Shown: positions 48,571 through 60,702, counted from the stretch's first letter. The stretch: DNA of 64,000 nucleotides from Caballeronia glebae (GCF_001545035.1 NZ_FCOJ02000040.1:1-64000); one strand, 5' to 3'. Translations and numbers: made by a program. The notes: generated by a model not told the origin, from the letters alone.

Positions 48571-50805
48571 TCAATCCGCCCGCAGCACGATGGTCGCCAA
48601 CGGAGGCAACGTCAACGCCGCCGACTGCTCCCTTCCGTGACTCGGATAGTCATCCGTATGAATAACGCCGCCATTGCCTATATTCGATCCGCCGTAAATC
48701 GAAGCGTCCGAATTGAACACCTCGCTCCAGCGCCCGCGCCGCGGCAGCCCGATACGGTAAGCCAGCCTCGGCACCGGCGTCATATTGCACAACACGACGA
48801 GATCGCGCCCCTCGGCATCCGTGCGGCGATACGCATAGACGCTATTCGCATTGTCATCGCCGACGATCCATTCGAAGCCGCGCGCATCGCTATCTAACTT
48901 GTGCAACGCAGGCTCGCTCGTATAAAGCAAATTCAGATCGCGCACGAGCTTCTGCAATCCGCCATGCAACGAATCGTCGAGCAAATGCCAATGCGGCGAT
49001 TCATCGTGATTGAACTCCGCGAACTGCCCGAACTCTCCGCCCATGAACAAGAGCTTCTTGCCCGGATGCGTCCACATAAAGCCGAAATATGCGCGCAGAT
49101 TGGCAAACTTCTGCCACCGGTCGCCCGGCATCTTGTTGATGAGCGATCCCTTGCCGTGCACCACTTCATCGTGCGACAAGGGCAGCACGAAGCGCTCGGA
49201 ATACGCATACACCATCCCGAACGTATAGAGATGATGGTGATACTGCCGATACACCGGATCTTCCTGCATGTAATGCAGCGTATCGTGCATCCAGCCCATG
49301 TTCCATTTGAAGTCGAAGCCGAGGCCGCCGCTCTCGACGTCCGCCGTCACGCCCGGCCACGCAGTCGATTCCTCCGCGATGGTGATCGCGCCGGGAATAC
49401 CGGGGATATGCCGCACTTCATGATTCAACCGCTTCAGGAACGCAATCGATTCGAGATTCTCACGGCCGCCATGAATGTTCGGCACCCATTCGCCGGCCTT
49501 GCGCGAATAGTCGCGATAAAGCATCGACGCGACCGCATCGACACGCAATCCATCGACGTGATAACGCTTCAGCCACGCCAGCCCCGATGCGATCAGGAAC
49601 GCGCTAACCTCGTTGCGGCCGAGGTTGTAGATCATCGTGTTCCAGTCCTGGTGATAGCCTTCGCGCGGGTCCGCATGTTCGTAAAGCGGCGTGCCGTCGA
49701 ATTGCACGAGGCCGTGCGCGTCGTTCGGAAAGTGCGCCGGCACCCAGTCGATGATCACGCCGAGTCCCGCCTCATGCGCGCGATTCACGAACTCCGCGAA
49801 CTGCTCCGGCGTGCCGAAGCGCGCGGACGGCGCGAACTGCCCGAGCGGCTGATAACCCCACGAGCCGCCGAACGGATGCTCCGCGATCGGCATGAATTCG
49901 AGGTGCGTGAAGCCCATGCCCTTCGCATACGGAATCAGGCGCTCGGCAAGCTCGTGCCAGTTCATGCCGCGGTTCGCGTCTTCGGGCACGCGCAGCCACG
50001 ACTCGGCATGTGCTTCGTAAATGGTGATCGGCGATTGCGGCGTTTGTTTGCCGCCGCGCGCGGCCATCCATTCGGCATCGGTCCAGGCGTAGTGATCGAT
50101 CGCATCCGCATCCGCGACGACCGATGCCGTCGACGGCGGCTTCTCGCTCTGCATCGCGCAGGGATCGGCCTTGAGCGGCAGCGTGTGACCGTCGCGCGTG
50201 ACGATCTCGTACTTGTAGCGCGTGCCCGCGCCGATGCCCGGAATGAACAGTTCCCAGACGCCCGAACCATGACGCAGTCGCATCGGATGACGCCGGCCAT
50301 CCCACGTGTTGAAGTCGCCGACCACCGACACGCGCCGTGCATTCGGCGCCCACACCGCGAAGCGCGCGCCCGCGACATTGCCGTGCGTGACCGGCCGCGA
50401 ACCGAGGCATTCGAGCACCGCATACGGGTCGGCCTGCGAGAGGCGCGCGAGCCAGTCGTCGGTGAGCACCGGGCCGAACGAGTACGTGTCGTGCGCTTCT
50501 TGCGGCGTGCCGTGCCAGTCGATCTGCAGACGATACGCCGCCGGCCTCGCGACGAAGCCCGCGTAAAGCCCCGCCTCGTGGATGCGCGCGAGCGAGCCGA
50601 GATGCTCGCCGCTGCCGGCATCCGAAACGCTTACCGACGACGATCCCGGCAGGAACACGCGCACGACGTGTCCCAGATCGGTTTCATGCAGGCCGAGCAT
50701 CGAGAACGGATCGGGATGCCGGGCCTCGACGAGTGCGTCGATGTCGAGTGGATTCAGGCCGTGCGCCGGATTCCTGGTATCCGCCGGATCGCTACGATTG
50801 TTCAT
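48571..50805 (-). CDS. glgB: 1,4-Alpha-glucan branching enzyme
   Basis: A 744-residue GH13/CBM48 enzyme that creates alpha-1,6 branches. Two N-terminal sandwich domains ([10 protein letters not shown] and [20 protein letters not shown]) precede the barrel with [20 protein letters not shown], the nucleophile in [17 protein letters not shown], the Glu in [14 protein letters not shown] and [16 protein letters not shown]. The ATG at 50805 has GGAA upstream and lies inside the last 14 bases of treS. An ATG four codons earlier is possible. It can branch glucan made by GlgA or GlgE. Confidence 0.96.
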   Translation of the reverse strand: MNNRSDPADTRNPAHGLNPLDIDALVEARHPDPFSMLGLHETDLGHVVRVFLPGSSSVSVSDAGSGEHLGSLARIHEAGLYAGFVARPAAYRLQIDWHGTPQEAHDTYSFGPVLTDDWLARLSQADPYAVLECLGSRPVTHGNVAGARFAVWAPNARRVSVVGDFNTWDGRRHPMRLRHGSGVWELFIPGIGAGTRYKYEIVTRDGHTLPLKADPCAMQSEKPPSTASVVADADAIDHYAWTDAEWMAARGGKQTPQSPITIYEAHAESWLRVPEDANRGMNWHELAERLIPYAKGMGFTHLEFMPIAEHPFGGSWGYQPLGQFAPSARFGTPEQFAEFVNRAHEAGLGVIIDWVPAHFPNDAHGLVQFDGTPLYEHADPREGYHQDWNTMIYNLGRNEVSAFLIASGLAWLKRYHVDGLRVDAVASMLYRDYSRKAGEWVPNIHGGRENLESIAFLKRLNHEVRHIPGIPGAITIAEESTAWPGVTADVESGGLGFDFKWNMGWMHDTLHYMQEDPVYRQYHHHLYTFGMVYAYSERFVLPLSHDEVVHGKGSLINKMPGDRWQKFANLRAYFGFMWTHPGKKLLFMGGEFGQFAEFNHDESPHWHLLDDSLHGGLQKLVRDLNLLYTSEPALHKLDSDARGFEWIVGDDNANSVYAYRRTDAEGRDLVVLCNMTPVPRLAYRIGLPRRGRWSEVFNSDASIYGGSNIGNGGVIHTDDYPSHGREQSAALTLPPLATIVLRAD

Positions 50806-53800
50806 GGTGAGTTCCATCCGGATTGTCCTTGGTTGCTCCGAACACGGGGCGCGAGCCCGGAGCGGGCGGCTCGCCCGTGTCTCCCAGCAAACGGCTCGCG
50901 AGCGACGCGAGGCCCCGCAACGGAAGGCCGATCCAGGTCGGCCGGTTCGCTGCTTCGTAGCGGATTTCATAAGCGGCCTTCTCGATCAGGAAGAGATCGA
51001 GCAACGGCTGAAACACGCCTTCGGCAGCGATGGTTTCGGGCGACGCCGCGATCGCCTCCGTGTACTGCCGCAAGAAGCTCTCCTCGGCGAACGCGCGCAA
51101 CCGTTCGAAAAGCGCGCGCTTGCGATCCGCCGTCTGCGCGGGCGCGTTCTCGGTCGTCGATTGCGCCGCCGCGCTTGCATACGACAGCGATCGCAGCAGG
51201 CCCGCGACGTCGCGCAGCGGGCTCGTCTTCCTGCGGCGTTCGTCGAGCGCGCGCGCGGGCTCGCCTTCGAAGTCGATGAGATACGCATCGCCTTGCGCCA
51301 TCAGCACCTGGCCCAGATGGAAGTCGCCGTGAATGCGGATGCACAGCGCATCCGCATCGGGCGCGACGAGTTGCTTCACGGTGTCGACGAGCAGTTCGCG
51401 CCGGTCGAGCAGGCTTTGCGCGAGGAAACGGTCGTGCTCGTTGAACTCGCCGATCTTCTTCGCAAGGATGTCGAGCGCCGATTCGAGCAGCTTGAGCGTG
51501 CCGTCGATCCAGCCGTTGACGTCCTCGGCGGTCGCGCGCTGCGGCGAGAACGCTTCCTCGTCGGTCGGCGATGCGAGCGCGACATGCAGTTCGCCCAACC
51601 GCTTGCCGATGATGCCCGCGATATTGCCGTAACCCGCCAGGCCTTCCACTTGCGCATCGCGTTCCTGCGAATGCTCTTCGGGCTCCAGCGCGACCGCGAG
51701 TTCATCGACGATGCGGCGCAGATAATCGAGCGCGTAGTTCCACGCATCGCCCTGATTGTCGATGAAGCCCTGCAGGATCACGAGCGTATGCGGCACGCCC
51801 TGCGGATCGACGCGCACGACTTCGCCGTAGAGCGGGCCGGTGTTCGCATAGCCCAGCTTCGTCAGATAGCGGCTCATTTCCGCTTCCGGATGAATGCCGC
51901 CGACGACGCGCCGCACCAGCTTCAGCACGACCTTGTCGCCGATCACGAGCGAGCTGTTGCTCTGTTCGGCCGCGAGCCAGCGGATCTCGGGAAGATCGGC
52001 GGGATAGTAATTGAGCTCGTTAAGCCGTTCGGTCGGAATGAAGCGGATCTCGCTCTTTTGCACCGTCGGCACGACCGCGCGTTCCTTGAGCTTGCGCATC
52101 ACGCCGTACGTGAATTGCGGCACCGCGAACGCATCGGTCAGATGCCCGATGTTGCGGTTGCGCCGCACGCGCGCCAGCGCGAGCTGCATGTAGAGCGGCG
52201 AGGTCGTCTCCGTGCCCCACGCGATGGACAGCGGCAGCACGTAACGCTCGCAATGATCGCCGACATCGGCTTCGATTTCGGTGAACGCGAAGCCCGCGCC
52301 TTCGATCGTCGTCAGCGCGGCGAGGCGCACCGCATTCAGCTTCTGATCCTTCGATGCGAACCAGCGCCGCTTGCTCAGATAATTCGGCAGCACCTCGGAT
52401 TCGAGCAGGCGCACGTTCTCCGGCGTCGGCCCGGTCTGACCCGCGCGAATCACCATCGTGACGAATTCGGGCAACTGCTCCGACGGCGCCGGCGCCCACG
52501 CGGGCCGCATGTTGCCGGGGCAAAGCTGGAACCACAGGAAGCCGTAGGGCGGGAACGTCAGCAAATACGTGAGCTTGCCGATGGCAGGGAAAGGCGAGTC
52601 GGCGGTCATTTCGAGCGGGACCGAGCCGTCGAATTCCGACAGGTCGAGTTCCACCGCTTGCGGCGCGCGCGAAAGATTGGCCACGCAAAGAATCGGTGGT
52701 TCGCCTTCGAGTTCGCGCAGATACGCGAGGATCTTGCGGTTCGCCGGCCGCAGGAAGCGAATCGTGCCGCGTCCGAAAGCATGCTTCGAGCGGCGCACCG
52801 CGAGCATCTTGCGCGTCCAGTTCAGCAGCGAATGCGGATCGCGGCTTTGCGATTCGACGTTCACGGCGTCGTAACCGTAGAGCGAGCCCATCACGGGCGG
52901 CAACACGAGTTGTTCCGGATCGGCGCGCGAGAAACCGCCATTGCGGTCGGACGACCATTGCATCGGCGTGCGCACGCCGTCGCGATCGCCGAGGTGGATG
53001 TTGTCGCCCATGCCGAGCTCGTCGCCGTAATAGATGACGGGCGTGCCGGGCATCGACAGCAGCAGCGAATTGATCAGCTCGATGCGGCGGCGGTCACGTT
53101 CCATCAACGGCGCGAGACGCCGGCGAATGCCGAGATTCAGGCGCGCGCGGCGATCGCTCGCATACGTGTTCCACAGATAATCGCGCTCGGAGTCCGTGAC
53201 CATTTCGAGCGTGAGCTCGTCGTGATTGCGCAGGAAGATCGCCCATTGATTCGTGACGCCGAGGTCAGGCGTCTGCCGCATGATGTCGGTGATCGGAAAG
53301 CGGTCCTCGCTCGCAATCGACATGTAGATGCGCGGCATCAGCGGGAAGTGGAACGCCATGTGGCACTCGTCTTCGTCGCCGAAATATTCCTTCACGTCTT
53401 CCGGCCACTGATTCGCTTCCGCGAGCAGCATGCGATTCGGATACTCCGCTTCGATGGTCGCGCGAATTTTCTTCAGGATCGCGTGCGTCTCGGGCAGGTT
53501 CTCGTTGTTCGTGCCTTCGCGTTCGACGAGATACGGCACCGCGTCCAGCCGCAGCCCGTCGATACCCATGTCGAGCCAGAAGCGCATCACGGAGAGCACT
53601 TCCTTGAGGACCGCGGGATTGTCGAAGTTCAGGTCGGGCTGGTGCGCATAGAAGCGGTGCCAGTAGTACTGGCCCGCGACCGGATCGTGCGTCCAGTTCG
53701 AAGGCTCCGAGTCGATGAAGATGATCCGCGTCTCTTCATACTTCTTGTCCGTGTCGGACCACACGTAGTAGTTGCGATGATTCGATCCCGGTTTCGCGTG

Positions 53801-54190
53801 GCGTGCGCGCTGAAACCACGGATGCTGATCCGACGTGTGATTGATGACCAGCTCGGTGATCACGCGTATGCCGCGCGCGTGCGCTTCCTGAATGAAGCGC
53901 TTCACATCCGCGATCGTGCCGTAGTCAGGATGCACGTTGCGGTAATCGGCGATGTCGTAGCCGTCGTCGCGGCGCGGCGATGGATAGAACGGCAGCAGCC
54001 AGATCGCGTCGACGCCCAGCTCCGCGATGTAGTCGAGCTTCGCGAGCAGGCCGGGAAAATCGCCGATGCCGTCGTTGTTCGCATCGAAGAACGACTTGAT
54101 GTGAACCTGATAGATGATCGCGTCTTTGTACCAGAGCGGATCGTCGCTGAGAATCGAGGCTTTCTTGTTGCGCTTCACGCTTGTATCCAC
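50792..54190 (-). CDS. treS: Trehalose synthase-maltokinase fusion
   Basis: A protein of about 1132 residues with two enzymes. The N-terminal part (about 1-560) is the GH13 TreS isomerase ([20 protein letters not shown], nucleophile in [13 protein letters not shown], Glu in [12 protein letters not shown]), which converts trehalose to maltose. The C-terminal part (about 575-1040) is maltokinase, with [15 protein letters not shown] at its start and the catalytic [10 protein letters not shown] and [13 protein letters not shown]. It makes maltose-1-phosphate for GlgE. I favour a GTG start at 54190, six bases after GGAG; a TTG at 54202 is in the same frame. Such fusions are common in proteobacteria. 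Confidence 0.94.
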   Translation of the reverse strand: MDTSVKRNKKASILSDDPLWYKDAIIYQVHIKSFFDANNDGIGDFPGLLAKLDYIAELGVDAIWLLPFYPSPRRDDGYDIADYRNVHPDYGTIADVKRFIQEAHARGIRVITELVINHTSDQHPWFQRARHAKPGSNHRNYYVWSDTDKKYEETRIIFIDSEPSNWTHDPVAGQYYWHRFYAHQPDLNFDNPAVLKEVLSVMRFWLDMGIDGLRLDAVPYLVEREGTNNENLPETHAILKKIRATIEAEYPNRMLLAEANQWPEDVKEYFGDEDECHMAFHFPLMPRIYMSIASEDRFPITDIMRQTPDLGVTNQWAIFLRNHDELTLEMVTDSERDYLWNTYASDRRARLNLGIRRRLAPLMERDRRRIELINSLLLSMPGTPVIYYGDELGMGDNIHLGDRDGVRTPMQWSSDRNGGFSRADPEQLVLPPVMGSLYGYDAVNVESQSRDPHSLLNWTRKMLAVRRSKHAFGRGTIRFLRPANRKILAYLRELEGEPPILCVANLSRAPQAVELDLSEFDGSVPLEMTADSPFPAIGKLTYLLTFPPYGFLWFQLCPGNMRPAWAPAPSEQLPEFVTMVIRAGQTGPTPENVRLLESEVLPNYLSKRRWFASKDQKLNAVRLAALTTIEGAGFAFTEIEADVGDHCERYVLPLSIAWGTETTSPLYMQLALARVRRNRNIGHLTDAFAVPQFTYGVMRKLKERAVVPTVQKSEIRFIPTERLNELNYYPADLPEIRWLAAEQSNSSLVIGDKVVLKLVRRVVGGIHPEAEMSRYLTKLGYANTGPLYGEVVRVDPQGVPHTLVILQGFIDNQGDAWNYALDYLRRIVDELAVALEPEEHSQERDAQVEGLAGYGNIAGIIGKRLGELHVALASPTDEEAFSPQRATAEDVNGWIDGTLKLLESALDILAKKIGEFNEHDRFLAQSLLDRRELLVDTVKQLVAPDADALCIRIHGDFHLGQVLMAQGDAYLIDFEGEPARALDERRRKTSPLRDVAGLLRSLSYASAAAQSTTENAPAQTADRKRALFERLRAFAEESFLRQYTEAIAASPETIAAEGVFQPLLDLFLIEKAAYEIRYEAANRPTWIGLPLRGLASLASRLLGDTGEPPAPGSRPVFGATKDNPDGTHHEQS

Positions 54191-54272
54191 GTTTCGCTCC
54201 AATGTCCTTTATGGGCAAATGCCCTGGCTATTCGCCCTTGTTATCGCTGTGCTTTCGTTCGTTGCCGCGAAT

Positions 54273-57200
54273 TCATCCTGCGTCGGAAGGCTGCGGCTTC
54301 GGCAAGCCCCATGTCGGCGATATGCGCCAGATCGCGAAGGGCAGCGAATGCGGATTGAGCCGTACATGCTGACGCCGCCCGCGCCATTCGAATTTCTCGC
54401 CCGTCACTTGATCTTCGACCGCGACCGCGTCCCACTCGTGCACGCCCCAGCGTTCGAGCGTCTGCCACGGCAATTCGATATCCGCGCCTTGCTCGTTGAA
54501 CGGATCGAGATTGATCGCGACGAGCACGACGTTGTCGCGGGATGCGTTCGCCTTCTCGAAGAACAGGATGTGATCGTTATGCGCGGGCAGGAAGTTGATG
54601 CCCAAATGCGTTTGCAACGCGGGATTCGCGCGGCGGATGCGGTTGAGCGCCGTGATCTCGGTCACGATGTTGCCGGGCCGGTTCCAGTCCCACGCCCTCA
54701 ATTCGTACTTCTCGGAGTTCAAATACTCCTCGCTGTTGGGCAGCGCGGCGGATTCGCACAGTTCGAAGCCGCTATACACGCCCCACAATCCCGACAACGT
54801 CGCCGCCAATGCCGCGCGAATCACGAAGCCCGGCCGCCCGGAGCTTTGCAAGAAGCGCGGATTGATGTCGGGCGTATTCACGAAGAAGTTAGGGCGGAAG
54901 AATTCCTTCGCGTCGGTCTGCGTGAGATCGTGCATGTACTCGATGAAATCGCGCTTGCTCTCGCGCCACGTGAAGTACGTGTACGACTGCGAGAAACCGA
55001 GCTTCGCGAGACGATTCATCACGCGCGGCCGCGTGAACGCTTCGGCGAGGAAGATCACGTCGGGATGGCGCGCGCGCACGTCGCCGATCACCCATTCCCA
55101 GAACGGGAAGGGCTTCGTATGCGGGTTATCGACGCGGAAAATGCGCACGCCCGCCGCGATCCAGTGCAGGAACACGTCGCGCAGCGCGACCCACAATTCG
55201 GGCTTCGCGTCCTGCGCGTAGAAGTCCGGGTTGACGATGTCCTGATACTTCTTCGGCGGATTTTCGGCATAGCGCAGCGTGCCGTCGGGACGCCATGCGA
55301 ACCACGTCGGATGCTCGCCGAGCCACGGATGATCCGGCGAGCATTGCACCGCGAAGTCGAGCGCGATTTCGAGCCCATGTTCATGCGCGGCTTCGAGCAT
55401 GCCCTTGAAGTCGTCGAGATTGCCGAGTTCCGGATGCACGGCGGTATGGCCGCCTTCCTTGCCGCCGATCGCATACGGGCTGCCGACATCGCCCGGCTGC
55501 GCGGTCAGCGAATTGTTTTTGCCCTTGCGGTTCGCGATGCCGATCGGATGAATCGGCGGGAAATAGAGCACGTCGAAGCCCATCTCGCGAATGCGCGGCA
55601 TCTTGCCGATCACGTCGATAAACGTGCCGTGACGATTCACGTCGTCGCTCATCGAACGCGGGAAGATCTCGTACCAGCTCGCGAAGCGCGCGGCGGCGCG
55701 TTCCGAATCGACGCGATACACGACCGGATCGCGCGACAGGAACGGCCGATGCCGCGCCGCTGCAACGGCCTTCGCGGTCGCGCTCGCGAGCACGAGTTCG
55801 AGCTTGCGCGCGTCGTTCGCTTTCGTGAATTCCTTCACGATCGCGTCGAGCGCGGCGCTGTCGCTGTCGGGATCGTCGGCGGTCTTCACTTCGGCGAGGA
55901 TCAGCGCGAACAGATGCTTCGCTTCCTCGACTTCGAGTTCCACCGTCTGCCCGGCCTTCAGCTTCTTCTGCATGTGATCGACGAGCGACGCGTAATCGTC
56001 GCGCCACGCCATCACGACGAACTCATGGCGGCCCACGCGTTCGAGCGGAATGCGCGCGCTCCACAGATCGAGGCCGGCGGGCTGCACGGCGCTCATTGGC
56101 GCTTCGTGCCAGCCGGTTTCGTCGGCGGCGCGCCATTGCACGGCGGCCGCGATCTTGTCGTGCCCTTCCGCGAAGATCGCGGCCTGAATCTCCACCGCCT
56201 CGCCGACGATGCGCTTCGCCGGGAAGCGTCCGTGATCGACCGAAGGCGTCACGCTTTCGATCGACACGCGCGGCGCGGCGATCGCCTCGGCAACGGATTT
56301 CTTGTCGGCGGCTTTCGCGCCGCGCTTGACCTGCGGCTGCGCGAGCAGAATGAACGGCTCGGCCTCCGCGCGATAGAGGCGCACTTCGCCCGCCTTGAGC
56401 ATGAAGGGTTCGAGGCGCTCGGGCTTGCCCATCGCATCGTCGATGAGCGCGAAGCGCGTGTAGTTGCCCGGCACCGATTCGAGCAGATGCAGCGTATCGA
56501 CGTGCACGGGCGCGACGAGATCGGGATTGATCAAGGTGAGCACGGCGTCGTTGCTGTGGCGCAGATCGCCGCCATCCGCGCGAATGAGCGCGGCGTAAGG
56601 CGTGCCCGCGCCGGTCAGCGCGCGCAATTCGCCCACGCTCGCAAGCGTGCCGACGTTGTGCTGCAACTCATTCGCACGCCTGACGCGCGCCGTGAGGTCG
56701 ATGCGCTTCTCGTTCTTCGCACGCTCGTACTCGGCCGCAATGCCGTATTGCGGCGACATCGGCAGGCCGACGCCGTATTCGAAGCCCATCGGCACCATGA
56801 TGCCGGTGCCGAGCGCGGCCGCGGTGTCGAGCACGCGCGTGTACGCGCGTTCGACGAGCGCGGTGTCGCTCGTGTCCGAGAGATCGCTGATGAGCCGCGC
56901 GCCGAACGGGTCTTCCGGAAGCGCGATCGGCGATGCGATGTGCGACAGCGCCGCGTGCTCGTCGAAGAGCCAGGCGCTTTTGAAGTCCCACCAGCGCGTC
57001 GAGGCGAACACGGCGTCGAACCCGGCATCGGCGAGACCGTGCAGATCATGACGCGTGACGCCGACGGTCCAGGCGAGCCAGCGCGTCTCCGGATGCTTCT
57101 CGCGCACCGCCGCGCCGAGCCTGCGCCAAACGTGCGCGGGCACAGCGTGCGGCGAATCGAAGCGAAAACCGCCGACGCCGGAGTCGGCGAGCAGGTTCAG

Positions 57201-57677
57201 CTCGCGCGCCCACCATCCGGTCAGATGATCCGCGGCCTCGCCATCGGCGAAGTTCGCACGGGCGACATCGCGCTGACGCGGCGGCTTGCGCGGATCGAGC
57301 CGCGCATCCGCGCTTTCGAACGGCTGGAACCAGTGCTTGTTCTCCTGGTAGAGCCCGCCTTCGGCGCTCACGCGGTCGATCACGATATCGACGAGCATCG
57401 TGAGCTTGTGCTGCTTGGCGGCGTCGGCGAGCTGGCGCAGGCCGACGGCTGCGCTCGCATCCGATTCGAAGACGGAATGCAGCCGATGATGATCCGCGAT
57501 CGCCTCGCGATGCCCGTTGCTGCCGGGCACGAACGGCGAGGCGATCAGGACGTGATCGAAGCCGAGCCCGGCCGCGTGCTCGAACTGTGCGGGCCAGTTC
57601 GCGAGCGGGCCGACGAGCAGGGGATCGATGAAATAGATACGCGGCGCGTACGCATGAGAAGCTTGATGGTTTTCCAT
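54273..57677 (-). CDS. glgE: Alpha-1,4-glucan:maltose-1-phosphate maltosyltransferase with extra N-terminal domain
   Basis: A protein of 1134 residues, far longer than the usual 650-700. Residues from about 470 form canonical GlgE: RVSIESVTPSVDHGRFPAKR domain, nucleophile in FRVDNPHTKPFPFWEW (near 849) and Glu in VIFLAEAFTRPRVM (near 876). It extends glucan by maltosyl units from maltose-1-phosphate. The first 460 residues form an amylase-like barrel with GFRFDSPHAVPAHVW (Asp near 170), but the expected Glu strand reads RWLAWTVGVTRHDL, so it is probably inactive. The ATG at 57677 (MENHQASHAYAPRIYFI) was chosen over an upstream codon. Confidence 0.93.
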   Translation of the reverse strand: MENHQASHAYAPRIYFIDPLLVGPLANWPAQFEHAAGLGFDHVLIASPFVPGSNGHREAIADHHRLHSVFESDASAAVGLRQLADAAKQHKLTMLVDIVIDRVSAEGGLYQENKHWFQPFESADARLDPRKPPRQRDVARANFADGEAADHLTGWWARELNLLADSGVGGFRFDSPHAVPAHVWRRLGAAVREKHPETRWLAWTVGVTRHDLHGLADAGFDAVFASTRWWDFKSAWLFDEHAALSHIASPIALPEDPFGARLISDLSDTSDTALVERAYTRVLDTAAALGTGIMVPMGFEYGVGLPMSPQYGIAAEYERAKNEKRIDLTARVRRANELQHNVGTLASVGELRALTGAGTPYAALIRADGGDLRHSNDAVLTLINPDLVAPVHVDTLHLLESVPGNYTRFALIDDAMGKPERLEPFMLKAGEVRLYRAEAEPFILLAQPQVKRGAKAADKKSVAEAIAAPRVSIESVTPSVDHGRFPAKRIVGEAVEIQAAIFAEGHDKIAAAVQWRAADETGWHEAPMSAVQPAGLDLWSARIPLERVGRHEFVVMAWRDDYASLVDHMQKKLKAGQTVELEVEEAKHLFALILAEVKTADDPDSDSAALDAIVKEFTKANDARKLELVLASATAKAVAAARHRPFLSRDPVVYRVDSERAAARFASWYEIFPRSMSDDVNRHGTFIDVIGKMPRIREMGFDVLYFPPIHPIGIANRKGKNNSLTAQPGDVGSPYAIGGKEGGHTAVHPELGNLDDFKGMLEAAHEHGLEIALDFAVQCSPDHPWLGEHPTWFAWRPDGTLRYAENPPKKYQDIVNPDFYAQDAKPELWVALRDVFLHWIAAGVRIFRVDNPHTKPFPFWEWVIGDVRARHPDVIFLAEAFTRPRVMNRLAKLGFSQSYTYFTWRESKRDFIEYMHDLTQTDAKEFFRPNFFVNTPDINPRFLQSSGRPGFVIRAALAATLSGLWGVYSGFELCESAALPNSEEYLNSEKYELRAWDWNRPGNIVTEITALNRIRRANPALQTHLGINFLPAHNDHILFFEKANASRDNVVLVAINLDPFNEQGADIELPWQTLERWGVHEWDAVAVEDQVTGEKFEWRGRRQHVRLNPHSLPFAIWRISPTWGLPKPQPSDAG

Positions 57678-58054
57678 CGTTCGTCTTTTCCAGAGTCGTC
57701 CTGCGGTGGCGGGGATGCGGGCATCAATCGCGATCGCGCTCACGGGCCAAACTGGCTGAAGAGCCGGTCCGCGCGTCACGAGTCGCGCGGATTCTCAGGC
57801 GGAACTCAGATTACACCCTGGCGCCCCTCGAATCGACGCCTGCCTGGCCGCGTTGTCGCGATGCACCGTGCATCGAGCGCGTCTCGCGCTCACGGTGGGC
57901 GCCACGGTCCCCAAGTGATTTCCTTCGGGCGTCCCTAACGGGACTTCTTCCGATCGCGCACGGGGCGGGGCAGCACTTTGCGTGCCGCGCCCGGCGCGCG
58001 CCCGGCTCAGCGAAACATCGAGGCACTACTATGGAGCAACTGCCGCCGGCATGC
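57678..58054. other. 377-base gap between glgA and glgE
   Basis: No gene is visible. On the minus strand a small hairpin GTCCC-GTTA-GGGAC (about 57930-57945) lies downstream of glgA, and TGTAAT (around 57810-57816) could be part of a -10 for glgE. GC-rich inverted blocks near 57985-58010 may fold strongly. It probably separates the glgA transcript from the glgE-treS-glgB transcript. Confidence 0.4.
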
Positions 58055-59704
58055 TCAAGCGGTGCGCGCAAGCGAATGTGCATCTTGCGCCTGCGCTGGC
58101 GTGAGCGCGACCTCGGCCTCGCGGCGCGCACGCAATGCGCTGCGGCTCGGACGCGCGTCGCTCAGGCCAACGTACAGTGCGACCATCGTCGTCACGGCTT
58201 CGTTCCATCCGAAATCGCAGGACATCGCGTTGCGCTGCAACGCGCGCCATACTTGCGGGCGCATGTACGCATCGAGCGCGCGGCTCGCGGCGTTGACGAT
58301 ATCGTCCGCCCGTTCGCCATCGAAGAGAAAGCCGGTGGGCGCGTGCACGGCGCGCGGCGCGGGGATTGGCGCCACGGGCATGTCGTGCGTGCCGTCGCGC
58401 AGCCACGCCGATGCACTCGGCACGTCGCGCATGCCGTGCACCTCGTTTTGCGCCGCATCGACGATCGTGTCGGCGAGACCGCCCACGCGCGACGCGACCG
58501 GCAGCGTGCCGTAGCGCATTGCATACATCTGCGTGAGGCCGCATGGTTCGAAGCGGCTGCCGTGCAGAAGAATATCCGCGCCCGCGTGCAGGGCATGCGC
58601 GCGCCGTTCCTCATATCCGATAAAGACGCCCACGCGATCCGGCCATTCCTGCGCGAGCTTTCTGAAGCCGGCTTCGATATACGCCTCGCCCTTGCCGATC
58701 ACCGCGAGTTGCAGACGCGGATGTTTCGCGAGAAGGCGCGGCAACGCTTCGAGCGCGACATCGGCGAGCTTCTGTCCGGTCATGCGGCTGCCGATCGCCA
58801 TGAGCGGCGCGAACGGATCGACGGGCAAGCCGAACATGCGTTGCAGCGCTCGCTTGCAGGCGTGCTTGCCGCGCATATCGTCGAAGCAATAGTTGCGTTC
58901 GATCAGCGGGTCGGTGGCGGGATTCCACGTATCTTCGTCGATACCGTTCACGACGCCCGAGAGTTTGTCGGCGCAGCTTTGCAGCACGCCTTCCATGAGA
59001 TGACCGAAGCGCGGCGTGAGAATTTCGCGCGCGTAGGTCTCGGAGACGGTCGTGACCCGATCGGCGTGGACGATGCCCGCTTTCATCAGACTCAACGCGC
59101 CGTAGAACTCGATGCTCTTCGGATCGCCAAGCGCATGCACCAGCCACTTCTCGGGCACGCCGAGCGACGCACCAAGCGCGAGCGCGTAGTTGCCCTGAAA
59201 TGCGAGATTGTGGATCGTGAATACGCTCTTTGCGTGCACGCCCGCGTGCTTCATGAGAAGCGGCGTCAAGCCCGTGTGCCAGTCGTGCGCATGAACGATG
59301 TCGGGCTTCTTCACGCCGCGCACGCCTTGCGCGATCCGGACCGCCGCGGCTGAAAGCGTCGCGAAGCGAATCGCGTTGTCCTGATAGTCGCGGCCCTGCT
59401 CGTCTTGATACAGACCCGAGCGCGCGTAAAGCTTGTCGCAGCGCAGCAGCAGAACCGGAGTGCCGGTCTTGGGCATGCGGCCGCGCAACAGCGAAGCGTC
59501 GCCGCCCGGCAGGCCGGTAAGCGTGCCGATCTTGCTCAGGCCTTCTGCCTGGGCGATGGCGTCCGGATAGGCGGGAAGCAGGATGGTGGCATCGACGCCG
59601 GCTTCTCGCAGCGCGGTGGCATAGGCGCTGACCATGTCGCCGAGTCCGCCGGTCTTGGCGAGCGGTACGGCTTCGGAGGCGACCAGCAGAACGTTCAAAG
59701 GCAA
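58055..59704 (-). CDS. glgA: Glycogen synthase (GT5)
   Basis: A protein of about 549 residues that transfers glucose from ADP-glucose to alpha-1,4-glucan. The ADP-glucose-binding KTGGLGDMVSAY motif is near residue 17, HAHDWHTGLTPLLMKHAG and the C-terminal SRFEPCGLTQMYAMRYGTLP with VGGLADTIVDA are all present. The best start is a TTG at 59704, six bases after GGAG; the frame is open for 32 more codons without homology. No glgC (ADP-glucose pyrophosphorylase) is in the window. It is the first gene of the minus-strand glucan block. Confidence 0.93.
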   Translation of the reverse strand: MPLNVLLVASEAVPLAKTGGLGDMVSAYATALREAGVDATILLPAYPDAIAQAEGLSKIGTLTGLPGGDASLLRGRMPKTGTPVLLLRCDKLYARSGLYQDEQGRDYQDNAIRFATLSAAAVRIAQGVRGVKKPDIVHAHDWHTGLTPLLMKHAGVHAKSVFTIHNLAFQGNYALALGASLGVPEKWLVHALGDPKSIEFYGALSLMKAGIVHADRVTTVSETYAREILTPRFGHLMEGVLQSCADKLSGVVNGIDEDTWNPATDPLIERNYCFDDMRGKHACKRALQRMFGLPVDPFAPLMAIGSRMTGQKLADVALEALPRLLAKHPRLQLAVIGKGEAYIEAGFRKLAQEWPDRVGVFIGYEERRAHALHAGADILLHGSRFEPCGLTQMYAMRYGTLPVASRVGGLADTIVDAAQNEVHGMRDVPSASAWLRDGTHDMPVAPIPAPRAVHAPTGFLFDGERADDIVNAASRALDAYMRPQVWRALQRNAMSCDFGWNEAVTTMVALYVGLSDARPSRSALRARREAEVALTPAQAQDAHSLARTA

Positions 59705-59919
59705 ATTGGGCTCCGGTGCAAGAGGAACGCGCGGGCGAAAAGTCGCGCAGGCAAGTGTTCTATCGGAATTTCTTCTGAATTGGCTGGCGCTTTCCAGCAA
59801 TCAGTGTGCCACCGGCCGGGGGCGTGTGTGCGATGCAGCACACTCATTTTTCGGCAATGGTTTGACGAAAAGCTGCGGCGCGCATTTCCGGCCATGCCTG
59901 AATGGCACGAACGTGCCGC

Positions 59920-59957
59920 GTGTAAAACTGACTGCGACGCGCGCCGCGTTTTTACAC
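59920..59957. promoter_or_regulatory. Inverted repeat upstream of glgA, possible operator
   Basis: GTGTAAAA (59920-59927) pairs with TTTTACAC (59950-59957); the outer GCCGC/GCGGC-like bases extend the match imperfectly. It lies in the 296-base gap between the DUF1345 gene and glgA, about 215 bases before the glgA start, and could be a regulator site or the end of the DUF1345 transcript. Confidence 0.3.
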
Positions 59958-60000
59958 GGCGTGCCCGATGAGCTTATGGCGTGCGCGTGACAGCGTCGTT

Positions 60001-60702
<702 letters not shown>

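Noticed and set aside
50582-54358. A plus-strand open frame of 1258 codons opposite treS
   Set aside because: It is antisense to the strongly identified treS-maltokinase and glgB genes. GC-rich third positions make such shadow frames long, and its Arg/His/Glu-rich product has no family resemblance.
54114-57938. A plus-strand open frame of 1274 codons opposite glgE
   Set aside because: Antisense shadow of glgE with skewed composition and no recognisable domain.
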